A stretch of 11,466 nucleotides of DNA from Deinococcus rhizophilus (lineage in GTDB: Bacteria > Deinococcota > Deinococci > Deinococcales > Deinococcaceae): assembly GCF_030271215.1 (NCBI RefSeq), contig NZ_JASNGB010000016.1, positions 18,563 to 30,028 on the forward strand, in the 5' to 3' direction. Both the position numbers and the translations under genes were made by a program. Below, piece by piece: positions 1 through 11,466 of this stretch. Position 1 is the first letter of the stretch. The number at the start of each line of letters is the position of its first letter. Under the pieces are notes generated by a model. It was not told the DNA's origin and did not search any database. It worked only from the letters and a program-made list of their open reading frames with translations.

Positions 1-199
1 CGATGGCGGCCACCGTCTTGGCCTCCAGCCCCGGCACCCCCCGCAGCGCGGTCAGGGGCGCCGCGAGCGCCGCTTCCGCCGAACCGAAGTGCCGCCGCAG
101 GCTCTCGGTGCGGCGCGGTCCCAGCGCGGGCGTGAAGCGCAGGGTCAGCAGCGCGAGCAGTTCGGCCTGGGCAGCGGCAGGGTCGGCGGGAGCGGTCAC
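1..199 (-). CDS. dprA: DNA processing protein DprA, N-terminal fragment (cut by window edge)
   Basis: This reads from a GTG at 199 off the left edge, giving 66 visible codons. The visible part has the leucine-rich helical start, an '[15 protein letters not shown]' segment and a helix-hairpin-helix-like '[15 protein letters not shown]' stretch, the usual N-terminal layout of DprA/Smf. In that family the N-terminal part precedes a Rossmann-like domain that binds single-stranded DNA and loads RecA during natural transformation; that domain lies outside the window. The gene follows the histidine kinase in the same direction after a 31-bp gap. No Shine-Dalgarno site lies at normal spacing, but TATCCT at 207-212 ends 7 bases before the GTG, which suggests a leaderless transcript of its own as well as possible read-through. 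The identification is fairly secure for so short a piece, but the frame beyond base 1 is unseen. Confidence 0.82.
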   Translation of the reverse strand, partial: MTAPADPAAAQAELLALLTLRFTPALGPRRTESLRRHFGSAEAALAAPLTALRGVPGLEAKTVAAI

Positions 200-206
200 G
201 TCCGGA

Positions 207-212
207 AGGATA
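207..212 (-). promoter_or_regulatory. Candidate -10 box (leaderless type) for dprA
   Basis: On the minus strand TATCCT is followed by 7 bases and then the GTG start of dprA. This is the spacing expected when transcription begins at or next to the start codon. A weak -35-like CTGAGG lies 16 bases upstream and overlaps the stop codon of the kinase gene. Leaderless mRNAs are common in Deinococcus. The call rests on pattern and on the lack of a well-placed Shine-Dalgarno site. Confidence 0.35.
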
Positions 213-230
213 GCGAGTTCTCCGGGCTCC

Positions 231-1631
231 TCAGGACGCGGGGGCGGCGGCGGTGGGGGTGTTCGCGGGGTGGTCGGTGGCCTCCGTCTCCCCGTCCTCC
301 TCCCCTTCCTCATCGTCCTCGTCGCCCAGCTCCGGCCCCGGCAGGGTCAGGACGAACTCGGCCCCGCCGCCCGGCGCCGTGCCCGCCGTCAGGGTGCCGC
401 CGTGCAGCGCCGCGATCTGCCGCGAGACGCTCAGGCCCAGGCCACTGGAGCCGCTGCCACTGACAAACGGCTCGAAGATCCGTTCGCCCAGTTCGGGCGG
501 CAGGCCGGGGCCGCTGTCGCGCACGGTAAAGGTGACGTGCGCGGGCGTCTCGCCCAGGGTCAGGGTCACCTCGCCCTCTGGCCCGGCGGCGCGGCGGGCA
601 TTGGCCAGCAGGTTGCGCAGGGCCTGGGTCAGTCGGTCGGGGTCGCACAGCAGCATGCCGTCCCAGTCCCCCGCAAAGGTCGTGCCCGGCACCAGACGGT
701 CGAGCCGCCCGCGCAGGGTCGCCGCCGGGATGAAGTGCCACGCGACCTTCATCTCCAGTTGCCCCCGCGCGAGCTGCATCAGGTCCTGGGTGGTAAAGGT
801 CAACTCGTCGGCGACCAGCGCGGCGCGGGCCACCTCGGGGTCGTCGGTGCGGTCGGCGGCCCGCGCGAGGCTGGCCCGCAGCACGGTCAGCGGGGCGCCA
901 AGTTCGTGCACGATCTGCCCCAGCAGTTGCTTTTCACGCGCCTGCACCGCCTCGATACGCACCAGCAGGCGGTTGAGCGCGGCGAGCAGGCGGTGGACCT
1001 CGTCCTCGCGCTCCGGCAGCGGCAGGGTCGCCACGCTGCGGGTAGGGTCAAGGCGGTCGGCGAGGTCGGCCGCCTCGCTGAGGTCCGCCAGCGCCCGGCG
1101 CCCCACCGCCCAGCCGGTAATCAGCATCAGTGCGGGCGTCAGCAGCAGCGCCAGCAGCAGGGCGCGGGTGGCACTCTCGCGGGCATTCACCAGGTCGTCC
1201 TCGGGCAGCGCCACCCACACGGTTCCGAAGTCGCCCGCCGGGCGCGTGGCGGCCCGCATGGGCGTGCCCAGGATCGGGAATTGCGTCTGATCGGTATACG
1301 GAAAGGGGTCGCCCGACTCCAGTTGCAGGGTCGGGGACGCATGAGTTACCCGATTTTCATCGTCCAGTAGGGCGGTGTAGCCGCTGATGGGCGGCGGCGT
1401 CTGGCCCACCGACAGCTCGGGCACTAGGAGCCGCTCGGCGATGGCGTCGGCGCGGTCGTTCAGCCGGGCCTGGAACTGCCCGTCCATCCCGCGCAGCAGC
1501 AGGGTCAGGATGCCCACCCCCACCAGCCCGATCACCAGCGTCGCCAGCAGGGTGTACACCAGCGCCAGCCGGAAGCGCAGGCTGTGCCGCCACGCCACGC
1601 GGGCCGAGCGCAGGGCGGCGGGGCGGGTCAC
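231..1631 (-). CDS. Two-component sensor histidine kinase with acidic C-terminal tail
   Basis: 466 aa, membrane-bound sensor kinase, presumably phosphorylating the response regulator encoded just upstream. Domain order: transmembrane helix about 22-47, a periplasmic sensor region of about 108 residues, a second helix about 156-176, a HAMP-like linker to about 230, then a HisKA domain with the phospho-accepting His242 in HELGAPLT, and a HATPase_c domain. In the ATPase the N box is NLLANA (340-345), G1 is DSGPGL (372-377), the F box is FEPF (386-389) and G2 is GLGLS (397-401). The H box departs from the common HE(L/I)(R/K)TPL. After the catalytic domain comes a tail with an acidic run of Asp/Glu/Gly at 436-450, then Ala/Pro/Thr-rich sequence. 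The GTG start is supported by GTGAGGGGG at 1639-1647, with the purine core 7-10 bases upstream. The gap to the regulator gene is 86 bp. The signal sensed cannot be read from the sequence. Confidence 0.93.
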   Translation of the reverse strand: MTRPAALRSARVAWRHSLRFRLALVYTLLATLVIGLVGVGILTLLLRGMDGQFQARLNDRADAIAERLLVPELSVGQTPPPISGYTALLDDENRVTHASPTLQLESGDPFPYTDQTQFPILGTPMRAATRPAGDFGTVWVALPEDDLVNARESATRALLLALLLTPALMLITGWAVGRRALADLSEAADLADRLDPTRSVATLPLPEREDEVHRLLAALNRLLVRIEAVQAREKQLLGQIVHELGAPLTVLRASLARAADRTDDPEVARAALVADELTFTTQDLMQLARGQLEMKVAWHFIPAATLRGRLDRLVPGTTFAGDWDGMLLCDPDRLTQALRNLLANARRAAGPEGEVTLTLGETPAHVTFTVRDSGPGLPPELGERIFEPFVSGSGSSGLGLSVSRQIAALHGGTLTAGTAPGGGAEFVLTLPGPELGDEDDEEGEEDGETEATDHPANTPTAAAPAS

Positions 1632-1653
1632 GCCGCCGCCCCCTCACGGCAAA

Positions 1654-1671
1654 GTCCCCCCACGTGGGGAC
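1654..1671 (-). promoter_or_regulatory. Hairpin between response regulator and kinase genes
   Basis: The 86-bp gap between the regulator stop and the kinase start holds a GC-rich hairpin: GTCCCC at 1654-1659 pairs with GGGGAC at 1666-1671 around a 6-base loop. The same bases contain a perfect 12-bp palindrome, CCCCACGTGGGG (1658-1669). In the transcribed strand the stem is followed by only three Ts, then the kinase ribosome-binding site. It could be a weak attenuator that lowers kinase expression relative to regulator, an mRNA processing or stability element, or a protein site. Function unproven. Confidence 0.25.
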
Positions 1672-1717
1672 GCGGGGGGCGAGGGCGGATGGACACGGCA
1701 GCCTCGGGAAAAGGGAC

Positions 1718-2380
1718 TCAGCTCGCCTGCAGCACGTAGCCGACGTTGCGGATGGTGCGAATCCGCAGGTCGCTGGCCGCATGCTCCAGTTTCTTACGCA
1801 GCTGGCTGATGCGGACCTCCACCGAGTTGCTGTTGGGCGTCTCCCAGCCGTACAGGTGCGACTCGATGTCCGCCCGCGAGAAGACCCGCTCGGGGGTGCG
1901 CATCATCAGTTCGAGGATGCGGGCCTCGTGCTCGGTGAGGTTGACGTTCTTGTCGGCCACCGTGAGCAGCAGGCTGCTGGTGCTGAGGCTGGTGTTGCCC
2001 AGGTTCACACCGGTTCCGGCGGCGGTGCGGCGCAGCAGCGCGGTGATGCGGGCGTCGAGTTCGGGCATCGCGAAGGGCTTGGTGAGGTAGTCGTCGGCCC
2101 CGGCGTTCAGCCCGGCGACGCGCTCCTGCACCCCCGAGCGGGCCGAGAGCACCAGCACCGGCGTGCTGGAATACTGCCGCAGCGCCTGCACGAGGTCGAG
2201 GCCGTCCCCGTCCGGCAGGTTGAGGTCCAGCAAGATCAGCTGCGCCGAATGGGTCCCCAGCCACGCCTGCGCGTCCCTCAGGGTCGCGGCGTGGTGCACG
2301 AGGTAATCGGCCGACAGGTATTCCTTGAGCAGCGGGCCGAGATGGGGATCGTCCTCCACAACCAGAATCTGGGCGAGCAT
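1718..2380 (-). CDS. OmpR-family two-component response regulator
   Basis: 220 aa, cytoplasmic DNA-binding regulator. The receiver domain spans about 3-115, with acidic pocket Glu9-Asp10-Asp11, phospho-accepting Asp52 in [11 protein letters not shown], switch Ser79, and Lys101 in the TKPF motif. The effector domain about 125-218 is a winged helix of the OmpR/PhoB type, ending in [10 protein letters not shown] and [11 protein letters not shown], both characteristic of that subfamily. The ATG start has an excellent Shine-Dalgarno AAGGAGG (2388-2394) 7 bases upstream, and it directly abuts the TGA of the preceding secreted-protein gene, so the two are almost certainly cotranscribed and translationally coupled. 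The partner kinase follows after 86 bp. All receiver key residues are present, so it should be phosphorylatable. Target genes cannot be named from this sequence. Confidence 0.95.
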   Translation of the reverse strand: MLAQILVVEDDPHLGPLLKEYLSADYLVHHAATLRDAQAWLGTHSAQLILLDLNLPDGDGLDLVQALRQYSSTPVLVLSARSGVQERVAGLNAGADDYLTKPFAMPELDARITALLRRTAAGTGVNLGNTSLSTSSLLLTVADKNVNLTEHEARILELMMRTPERVFSRADIESHLYGWETPNSNSVEVRISQLRKKLEHAASDLRIRTIRNVGYVLQAS

Positions 2381-2800
2381 TCAGCGGCCTCCTTCGGGAG
2401 CGGCTTTCTCGGGGGTGGCCGTGCGCAGGCCCGGCAGGGTGAGGCTCTGGGTGACCAACTGCACGCTCAGCGCGGGCTTCAGACCCCCCAGGAAGCGGGC
2501 GAGTGTCTGCTCGGTGTTGCCGACCTCCAGCGTGAGCTGTCCGGCCTTGAGGACGCCGAGGTAACGGGGCTGCAGGTTCAGGAACAGCCCCTCGTTGCGT
2601 TCGTCCTCGCTGCGGGAGAACAGCAGCACCACGGGGCCACTGTAGTTGCGCACCAGTTGCACGGTCATGCGGCCGCCGCTGCTCTCGCCGTAACCCAGGT
2701 TCAGTTGCAACTCCGGATCAAAGACCCGCAGCTTGAGGGCCCCGGCGCCGGAGGCCAGGGTCAGCAGCAGCAGGGCAGCGAGGGTACGGAAGCGGGTCAT
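2381..2800 (-). CDS. Small predicted secreted protein of unknown function
   Basis: 139 aa from the ATG at 2800. I do not recognise a family. It begins with a basic n-region (MTRFR), a hydrophobic core of leucines and alanines, and a plausible signal-peptidase I site after ASGAGA (residues about 16-21), so export across the cytoplasmic membrane is likely. There is no lipobox cysteine. The mature part has no further membrane helix and looks rich in beta strand, ending with a short charged Pro/Ala/Gly tail. It is the first gene of an apparent operon with a response regulator, a kinase and dprA, and its TGA abuts the regulator's ATG. A TTG at 2818 in the same frame would add six residues but gives a poorer signal peptide; the ATG is preferred because TAGAGT lies 7 bases upstream of it. 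It may serve as an accessory or sensed component for the kinase; that is inference from position only. Confidence 0.75.
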   Translation of the reverse strand: MTRFRTLAALLLLTLASGAGALKLRVFDPELQLNLGYGESSGGRMTVQLVRNYSGPVVLLFSRSEDERNEGLFLNLQPRYLGVLKAGQLTLEVGNTEQTLARFLGGLKPALSVQLVTQSLTLPGLRTATPEKAAPEGGR

Positions 2801-2807
2801 CACAGTC

Positions 2808-2813
2808 ACTCTA
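2808..2813 (-). promoter_or_regulatory. Candidate leaderless -10 box for the secreted-protein/two-component operon
   Basis: On the minus strand TAGAGT is followed by 7 bases and the ATG at 2800. No Shine-Dalgarno sequence precedes that ATG. The spacing fits transcription starting at or beside the start codon. No convincing -35 hexamer was found 16-18 bases upstream, so confidence is limited. Confidence 0.35.
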
Positions 2814-2913
2814 TCCAATCCGGCAGTCCGTGCCCGTAGGACAGGACCCCATGACCACGCACGCTAGCGCCTCAAGCTGACGCCCCCGTGACCCGGACCT
2901 GACCCCGCGTTCA

Positions 2914-2954
2914 CGCTTTGGAAAGCAAAGCGGCCAGCCGGGAAGGGCTGACCG
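2914..2954 (-). terminator. Hairpins after E2 gene, probable terminator of the dehydrogenase operon
   Basis: Starting 18 bases after the E2 stop (2973) there are two adjacent inverted repeats. The first to be transcribed pairs CGG+CAGCC (2931-2939) with GGCTG+CCG (2946-2954), with one C/A mismatch and a 6-base loop. On the minus strand it is followed by CTTTGCTTT, a modest T-rich stretch. The second is a perfect 7-bp stem, CGCTTTG (2914-2920) with CAAAGCG (2926-2932), loop GAAAG. They share two bases, so they would not both form fully. The U-tract is short, so this is a likely but not textbook intrinsic terminator. Confidence 0.45.
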
Positions 2955-2972
2955 CAGGCTGCCTGAGGGGCG

Positions 2973-4565
<1,593 letters not shown>

Positions 4566-4606
4566 TTGTTCACCTCGGCAAAAGCAGAAAGGGAGCGGAA
4601 AGACGG

Positions 4607-4840
4607 TCAGCGCAGAAAGAGAAGGCGGGCCACGCCGTACAGCACCAGCAGGGCCGCCGCCCCCTGAATGAAGCGGTCGCCCTGCGCGTAGCGCCAGGTG
4701 GCCGCGCCCAGCGCCACGAAGATGGCCCCGGCCAGCAGGTCCGGCCACGGCTCCGGCAACCGTCCCAGCAGCGGGTACACCGTGAAGCCGATCGCCAGGC
4801 CCAGGGCGCCCAGCACCCAGCGCCAGACGTCGGGCTTCAC
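4607..4840 (-). CDS. Small hydrophobic protein with three membrane segments, unknown function
   Basis: 77 aa, not recognised. It shows three hydrophobic stretches: about 8-25, 32-52 and 57-76, separated by a short PEPWPD loop and a basic-polar RYAQGDRF loop. It ends directly after the third segment with Arg. It should be an integral membrane protein with almost no soluble part. It sits inside the dehydrogenase operon, 13 bp after E1 beta and 41 bp before E2, on the same strand. The GTG start has GGGGAGG immediately upstream, but with only 2-3 bases of spacing, which is short; an alternative GTG eight codons further in has no ribosome site. Its position suggests a role tied to the complex or its substrate, such as membrane anchoring or transport, but nothing in the sequence proves this. 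Confidence 0.7.
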   Translation of the reverse strand: MKPDVWRWVLGALGLAIGFTVYPLLGRLPEPWPDLLAGAIFVALGAATWRYAQGDRFIQGAAALLVLYGVARLLFLR

Positions 4841-4853
4841 GGCCTCCCCGGCA

Positions 4854-5872
4854 TCAGTAGTTCAGGGCCTGCACGCAGGCGGCGGCGATGCGGTTCGGGC
4901 CGGGCAGGTAGATCTTGTCCTGCACGTAGGGGTAGGGGATGTCAAAGCCCGCCACCTGCACCACCGGCGAGAGCAGCTGGTCGAACAGTTCCTCCTGAAT
5001 GACGTAGGCCACCTCGCCCATGAAGTTGGCGGTGCGCGGCGCCTCGCTGACCAGGACGGCCCGCCCGGTCCGGGACACGCTTTCCAGCACCAGCTCGCGG
5101 TCCCAGGGCAGCAGCGAACGCAGGTCGATGACCTCGGCCTCGACGCCCTCGGCGGCCAGCGCGGCGGCGGCCCGCTCGGCGTCGGGCATCACGCCGCCGT
5201 ACCCGATGAGGGTGAGGTCACGGCCCTCGCGGCGCACCGCCCCCTTGCCGATCTCGACGGTGTAGTCCCCGGTCGGCACCTCGCCCTTCGCGGCGCGGTA
5301 GAGCCGCTTGGGTTCGAAGTAGATCACGGGGTCGTCCCCGCGCACGGCCGCCTTGAGCAGCCCCTTGGCGTCGTAGGGCGTGCTGGGCATCACGACCTTG
5401 AGGCCCGGCGTGTGCGCGAAGTAGCTCTCGGGGCTCTGGGAGTGGTGGTGCCCGCCCTTCACGCCGCCGCCTGAGGGGGTGCGGATCACCATCGGCGCGG
5501 TGAACTGCCCGCCCGAGCGGTAGCGGATCTTGGCGGCCTGACTGATGAGCTGGTCGAAACCGGGGCCCATGTAGTCGGCGAACTGGATCTCGGCGATGGG
5601 GCGCATGCCCCGCACCGCCATGCCGACCGCCGCCCCCACGATGCTGGCCTCGGAGAGCGGGGTGTCGAACACCCGCGCCCTGCCGAACTCGGCCTGCAGG
5701 CCCGCCGTCGCCAGAAAGACGCCGCCCCGGGCGCCCACGTCCTCCCCGAAAACCACGACCCGCTCGTCGCGGGCGAGTTCCTCGCGCATGGCCTCGGTGA
5801 CGGCCTGAATCAGGGTGAGGGTGCGGGTCTCCCCCGCTCCGGCCCCGGCCCGCGCCGGATTCTGGGTGGCGG

Positions 5873-5876
<4 letters not shown>
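4854..5876 (-). CDS. 2-oxo acid dehydrogenase E1 component, beta subunit (branched-chain type)
   Basis: 340 aa, transketolase-like subunit pairing with E1 alpha as an alpha2-beta2 heterotetramer that decarboxylates 2-oxo acids with thiamine diphosphate. After a variable, Ala/Gly-rich first 17 residues come the conserved [14 protein letters not shown] helix, GEDVG (44-48), the cofactor-contacting [15 protein letters not shown] segment (73-87), EIQFADY (96-102), and the active-site histidine region [15 protein letters not shown] (141-155). The C-terminal transketolase domain (about 210-330) includes SEAPRTANF. The ATG start overlaps the stop of E1 alpha as ATGA and has GGGAGG 6 bases upstream, so translation is coupled and subunit amounts matched. 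Length is normal for the family (about 325-340). Substrate assignment to branched-chain 2-oxo acids rests on overall resemblance; pyruvate or mixed specificity is possible. Confidence 0.95.
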
Positions 5877-6991
<1,115 letters not shown>

Positions 6992-7050
6992 GAGGAGCCT
7001 CCTGAGCGGCAGGACCGGAGGGCGCCTGAGGGGCGCGGCACCGGACGCGG

Positions 7051-7056
7051 AACCTA
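7051..7056 (-). promoter_or_regulatory. Tentative -10 box for the dehydrogenase operon
   Basis: On the minus strand TAGGTT fits a TANNNT -10 box and would give a leader of about 50 bases before the E1 alpha start. The expected -35 position holds AATCCC, which is poor. The palindrome at 7061-7074 lies in the spacer region, where a bound repressor would block polymerase. Weak on its own. Confidence 0.2.
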
Positions 7057-7060
7057 TTGC

Positions 7061-7074
7061 CTAACGCTCGTTTG
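7061..7074. promoter_or_regulatory. Candidate TetR-family (PaaR-like) operator
   Basis: CTAACGCTCGTTTG is an inverted repeat with arms AACG and CGTT around two central bases and an outer C/G pair. It matches CNAACGNNCGTTNG, the consensus I recall for the phenylacetyl-CoA-responsive repressor PaaR of Thermus thermophilus. It lies 69 bp upstream of E1 alpha and 157 bp upstream of gidA, so the dehydrogenase operon is the likelier target. The recalled consensus was not checked, and no regulator gene is in the window. Confidence 0.4.
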
Positions 7075-7108
7075 GGATTCTAGAGCATGGGCCTGGGCCG
7101 CCGGAGGC

Positions 7109-7144
7109 ACGGGTCAGCCGAGAGGGACGGGTCAGCGAAGAGGG
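7109..7144. repeat. Two tandem copies of an 18-bp unit upstream of parS 1
   Basis: ACGGGTCAGCCGAGAGGG (7109-7126) is followed directly by ACGGGTCAGCGAAGAGGG (7127-7144); 16 of 18 positions agree. A partial third unit beginning ACGAGG follows. The block ends 11 bp before parS 1. It may be a simple duplication or a binding array; there is no way to tell from one sequence. Confidence 0.7.
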
Positions 7145-7155
7145 ACGAGGGCCGG

Positions 7156-7169
7156 GTTTCACGTGAAAC
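7156..7169. promoter_or_regulatory. parS site 1 (ParB-binding centromere site)
   Basis: GTTTCACGTGAAAC is a perfect 14-bp palindrome and matches the core of the widely conserved bacterial parS (TGTTTCACGTGAAACA). Flanking bases are G and G, so the outer pair departs from consensus. It lies 62 bp upstream of the gidA start. ParB, encoded at 10574, should load here and spread. Confidence 0.92.
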
Positions 7170-7217
7170 GCCTGCCGCACCGTGAGCCGTCCCCGTGTGA
7201 GGGGGAGGCCGCCGCTC

Positions 7218-7223
7218 TACACT
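7218..7223 (+). promoter_or_regulatory. Candidate leaderless -10 box for gidA
   Basis: TACACT ends 8 bases before the gidA ATG, fitting a TANNNT box with transcription starting at or near the start codon. The -35 region (GTGTGA at 7195-7200, 17-base spacer) is weak. A pyrimidine-rich TTCCTCCC fills the gap, so there is no Shine-Dalgarno site. Confidence 0.4.
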
Positions 7224-7231
7224 TCCTCCCG

Positions 7232-9040
<1,809 letters not shown>

Positions 9041-9065
9041 CGCCCTTCCCTCCGCCCGGCGGGGC

Positions 9066-9071
9066 TACCAT
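9066..9071 (+). promoter_or_regulatory. Candidate leaderless -10 box for the rsmG-parA-parB unit
   Basis: TACCAT ends 6 bases before the GTG of an 11-codon mini-ORF at 9078. This fits a TANNNT box for a leaderless transcript. No good -35 was seen. It lies in the 69-bp gap between gidA and rsmG. Confidence 0.35.
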
Positions 9072-9077
9072 GCCCCG

Positions 9078-9109
9078 GTGATCACCGAACAGACGGGCAG
9101 GCGCGGCCT

Positions 9110-9113
<4 letters not shown>
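9078..9113 (+). CDS. Possible 11-codon leader ORF coupled to rsmG
   Basis: GTG at 9078 opens 11 codons, read as [11 protein letters not shown], and stops at TGA 9111-9113. The stop overlaps the GTG start of rsmG (9110-9112) as GTGA. Since rsmG lacks a clear ribosome-binding site and this mini-ORF has TACCAT 6 bases upstream, ribosomes may load on the leaderless mini-ORF and reinitiate at rsmG. The peptide has no visible feature and may matter only through its translation. It could also be chance. Confidence 0.35.
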
Positions 9114-11428
<2,315 letters not shown>

Positions 11429-11442
11429 AGCATTTGCCATAA

Positions 11443-11465
11443 GAATGCGGTGGGTTTCCGCATTC
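11443..11465 (+). terminator. Hairpin after parB: terminator or edge of a dispersed repeat
   Basis: A perfect 8-bp stem, GAATGCGG (11443-11450) with CCGCATTC (11458-11465), closes a 7-base loop, starting 14 bases after the parB stop. The position fits a terminator for the gidA-to-parB unit, but the bases after the stem are outside the window, so a U-tract cannot be seen. The stretch is clearly more AT-rich than the genes around it, so it could also be the end of a small palindromic repeat element. Confidence 0.45.
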
Positions 11466-11466
11466 G

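Noticed and set aside
3..1370. Long plus-strand open frames opposite the kinase, including one of 455 codons
   Set aside because: They are antisense to a kinase with all its motifs, are rich in Arg/Gly/Ala/Pro, show no family resemblance, and are expected in GC-rich DNA.
1658..1669. CACGTG-centred palindrome as a possible fourth parS
   Set aside because: Only the central six bases match; the flanking arms are CCC/GGG rather than GTTT/AAAC.
2801..2818. TTG start for the secreted protein, six codons longer
   Set aside because: It spoils the signal-peptide n-region, has no ribosome site, and would overlap the candidate -10 box.
4566..4748. 61-codon N-terminal extension of E2
   Set aside because: Low-complexity and overlaps the small membrane-protein gene in another frame; a good ribosome site and the lipoyl domain both point to 4565.
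7080..7088. CTAGAGCAT, also found at 11425-11433, as a shared repeat end
   Set aside because: Only nine bases match and the context differs on both sides; not enough to call a repeat family.
9070..9081. ATG CCC CGG TGA, a three-codon frame before rsmG
   Set aside because: It overlaps the -10 candidate and is too short to support; the GTG mini-ORF at 9078 fits the promoter spacing better.

Overview
The window is GC-rich, gene-dense bacterial DNA. I read it as Deinococcus or a close relative. The evidence is family resemblance of the proteins, very high GC, a mix of genes with strong Shine-Dalgarno sites and genes that look leaderless, and a parABS locus next to gidA/rsmG. The gidA-rsmG-parA-parB order is typical of DNA close to a chromosomal replication origin, so the window probably lies near oriC. 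No phage, IS, CRISPR, rRNA or tRNA was recognised.

Minus strand, right part (about 6991 down to 2973): a four-gene operon for a 2-oxo acid dehydrogenase complex, most like the branched-chain (BCKDH) type. The order is E1 alpha, E1 beta, a small three-helix membrane protein, then E2. The E1 genes overlap by ATGA. No E3 (dihydrolipoamide dehydrogenase) is present here, so it must be supplied from elsewhere. A terminator-like hairpin follows E2. Minus strand, left part (2800 down to 1): a small predicted secreted protein, an OmpR-family response regulator, its sensor histidine kinase, and the start of dprA (natural transformation), cut by the window edge.

Plus strand (7232 to 11428): mnmG/gidA (tRNA U34 modification), rsmG/gidB (16S rRNA methylation), parA and parB (chromosome segregation). 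rsmG, parA and parB are coupled by short overlaps. Three identical 14-bp parS palindromes (GTTTCACGTGAAAC) lie at 7156, 8420 and 9023: one upstream of gidA, one inside it and one covering its last codons.

The 240-bp divergent region between the BCKDH operon and gidA (6992-7231) holds a TetR-type operator candidate matching the PaaR consensus as I remember it, an 18-bp tandem duplication, parS 1 and a candidate gidA promoter. Several genes without a Shine-Dalgarno site have a TANNNT box 6-8 bases before the start, the pattern expected for leaderless mRNAs. One such box precedes an 11-codon mini-ORF whose stop overlaps the rsmG start. Nothing here is clearly a wholly new system. The parts most worth following up are the operator, the parS placement, the leaderless mini-ORF and the two small unrecognised proteins.
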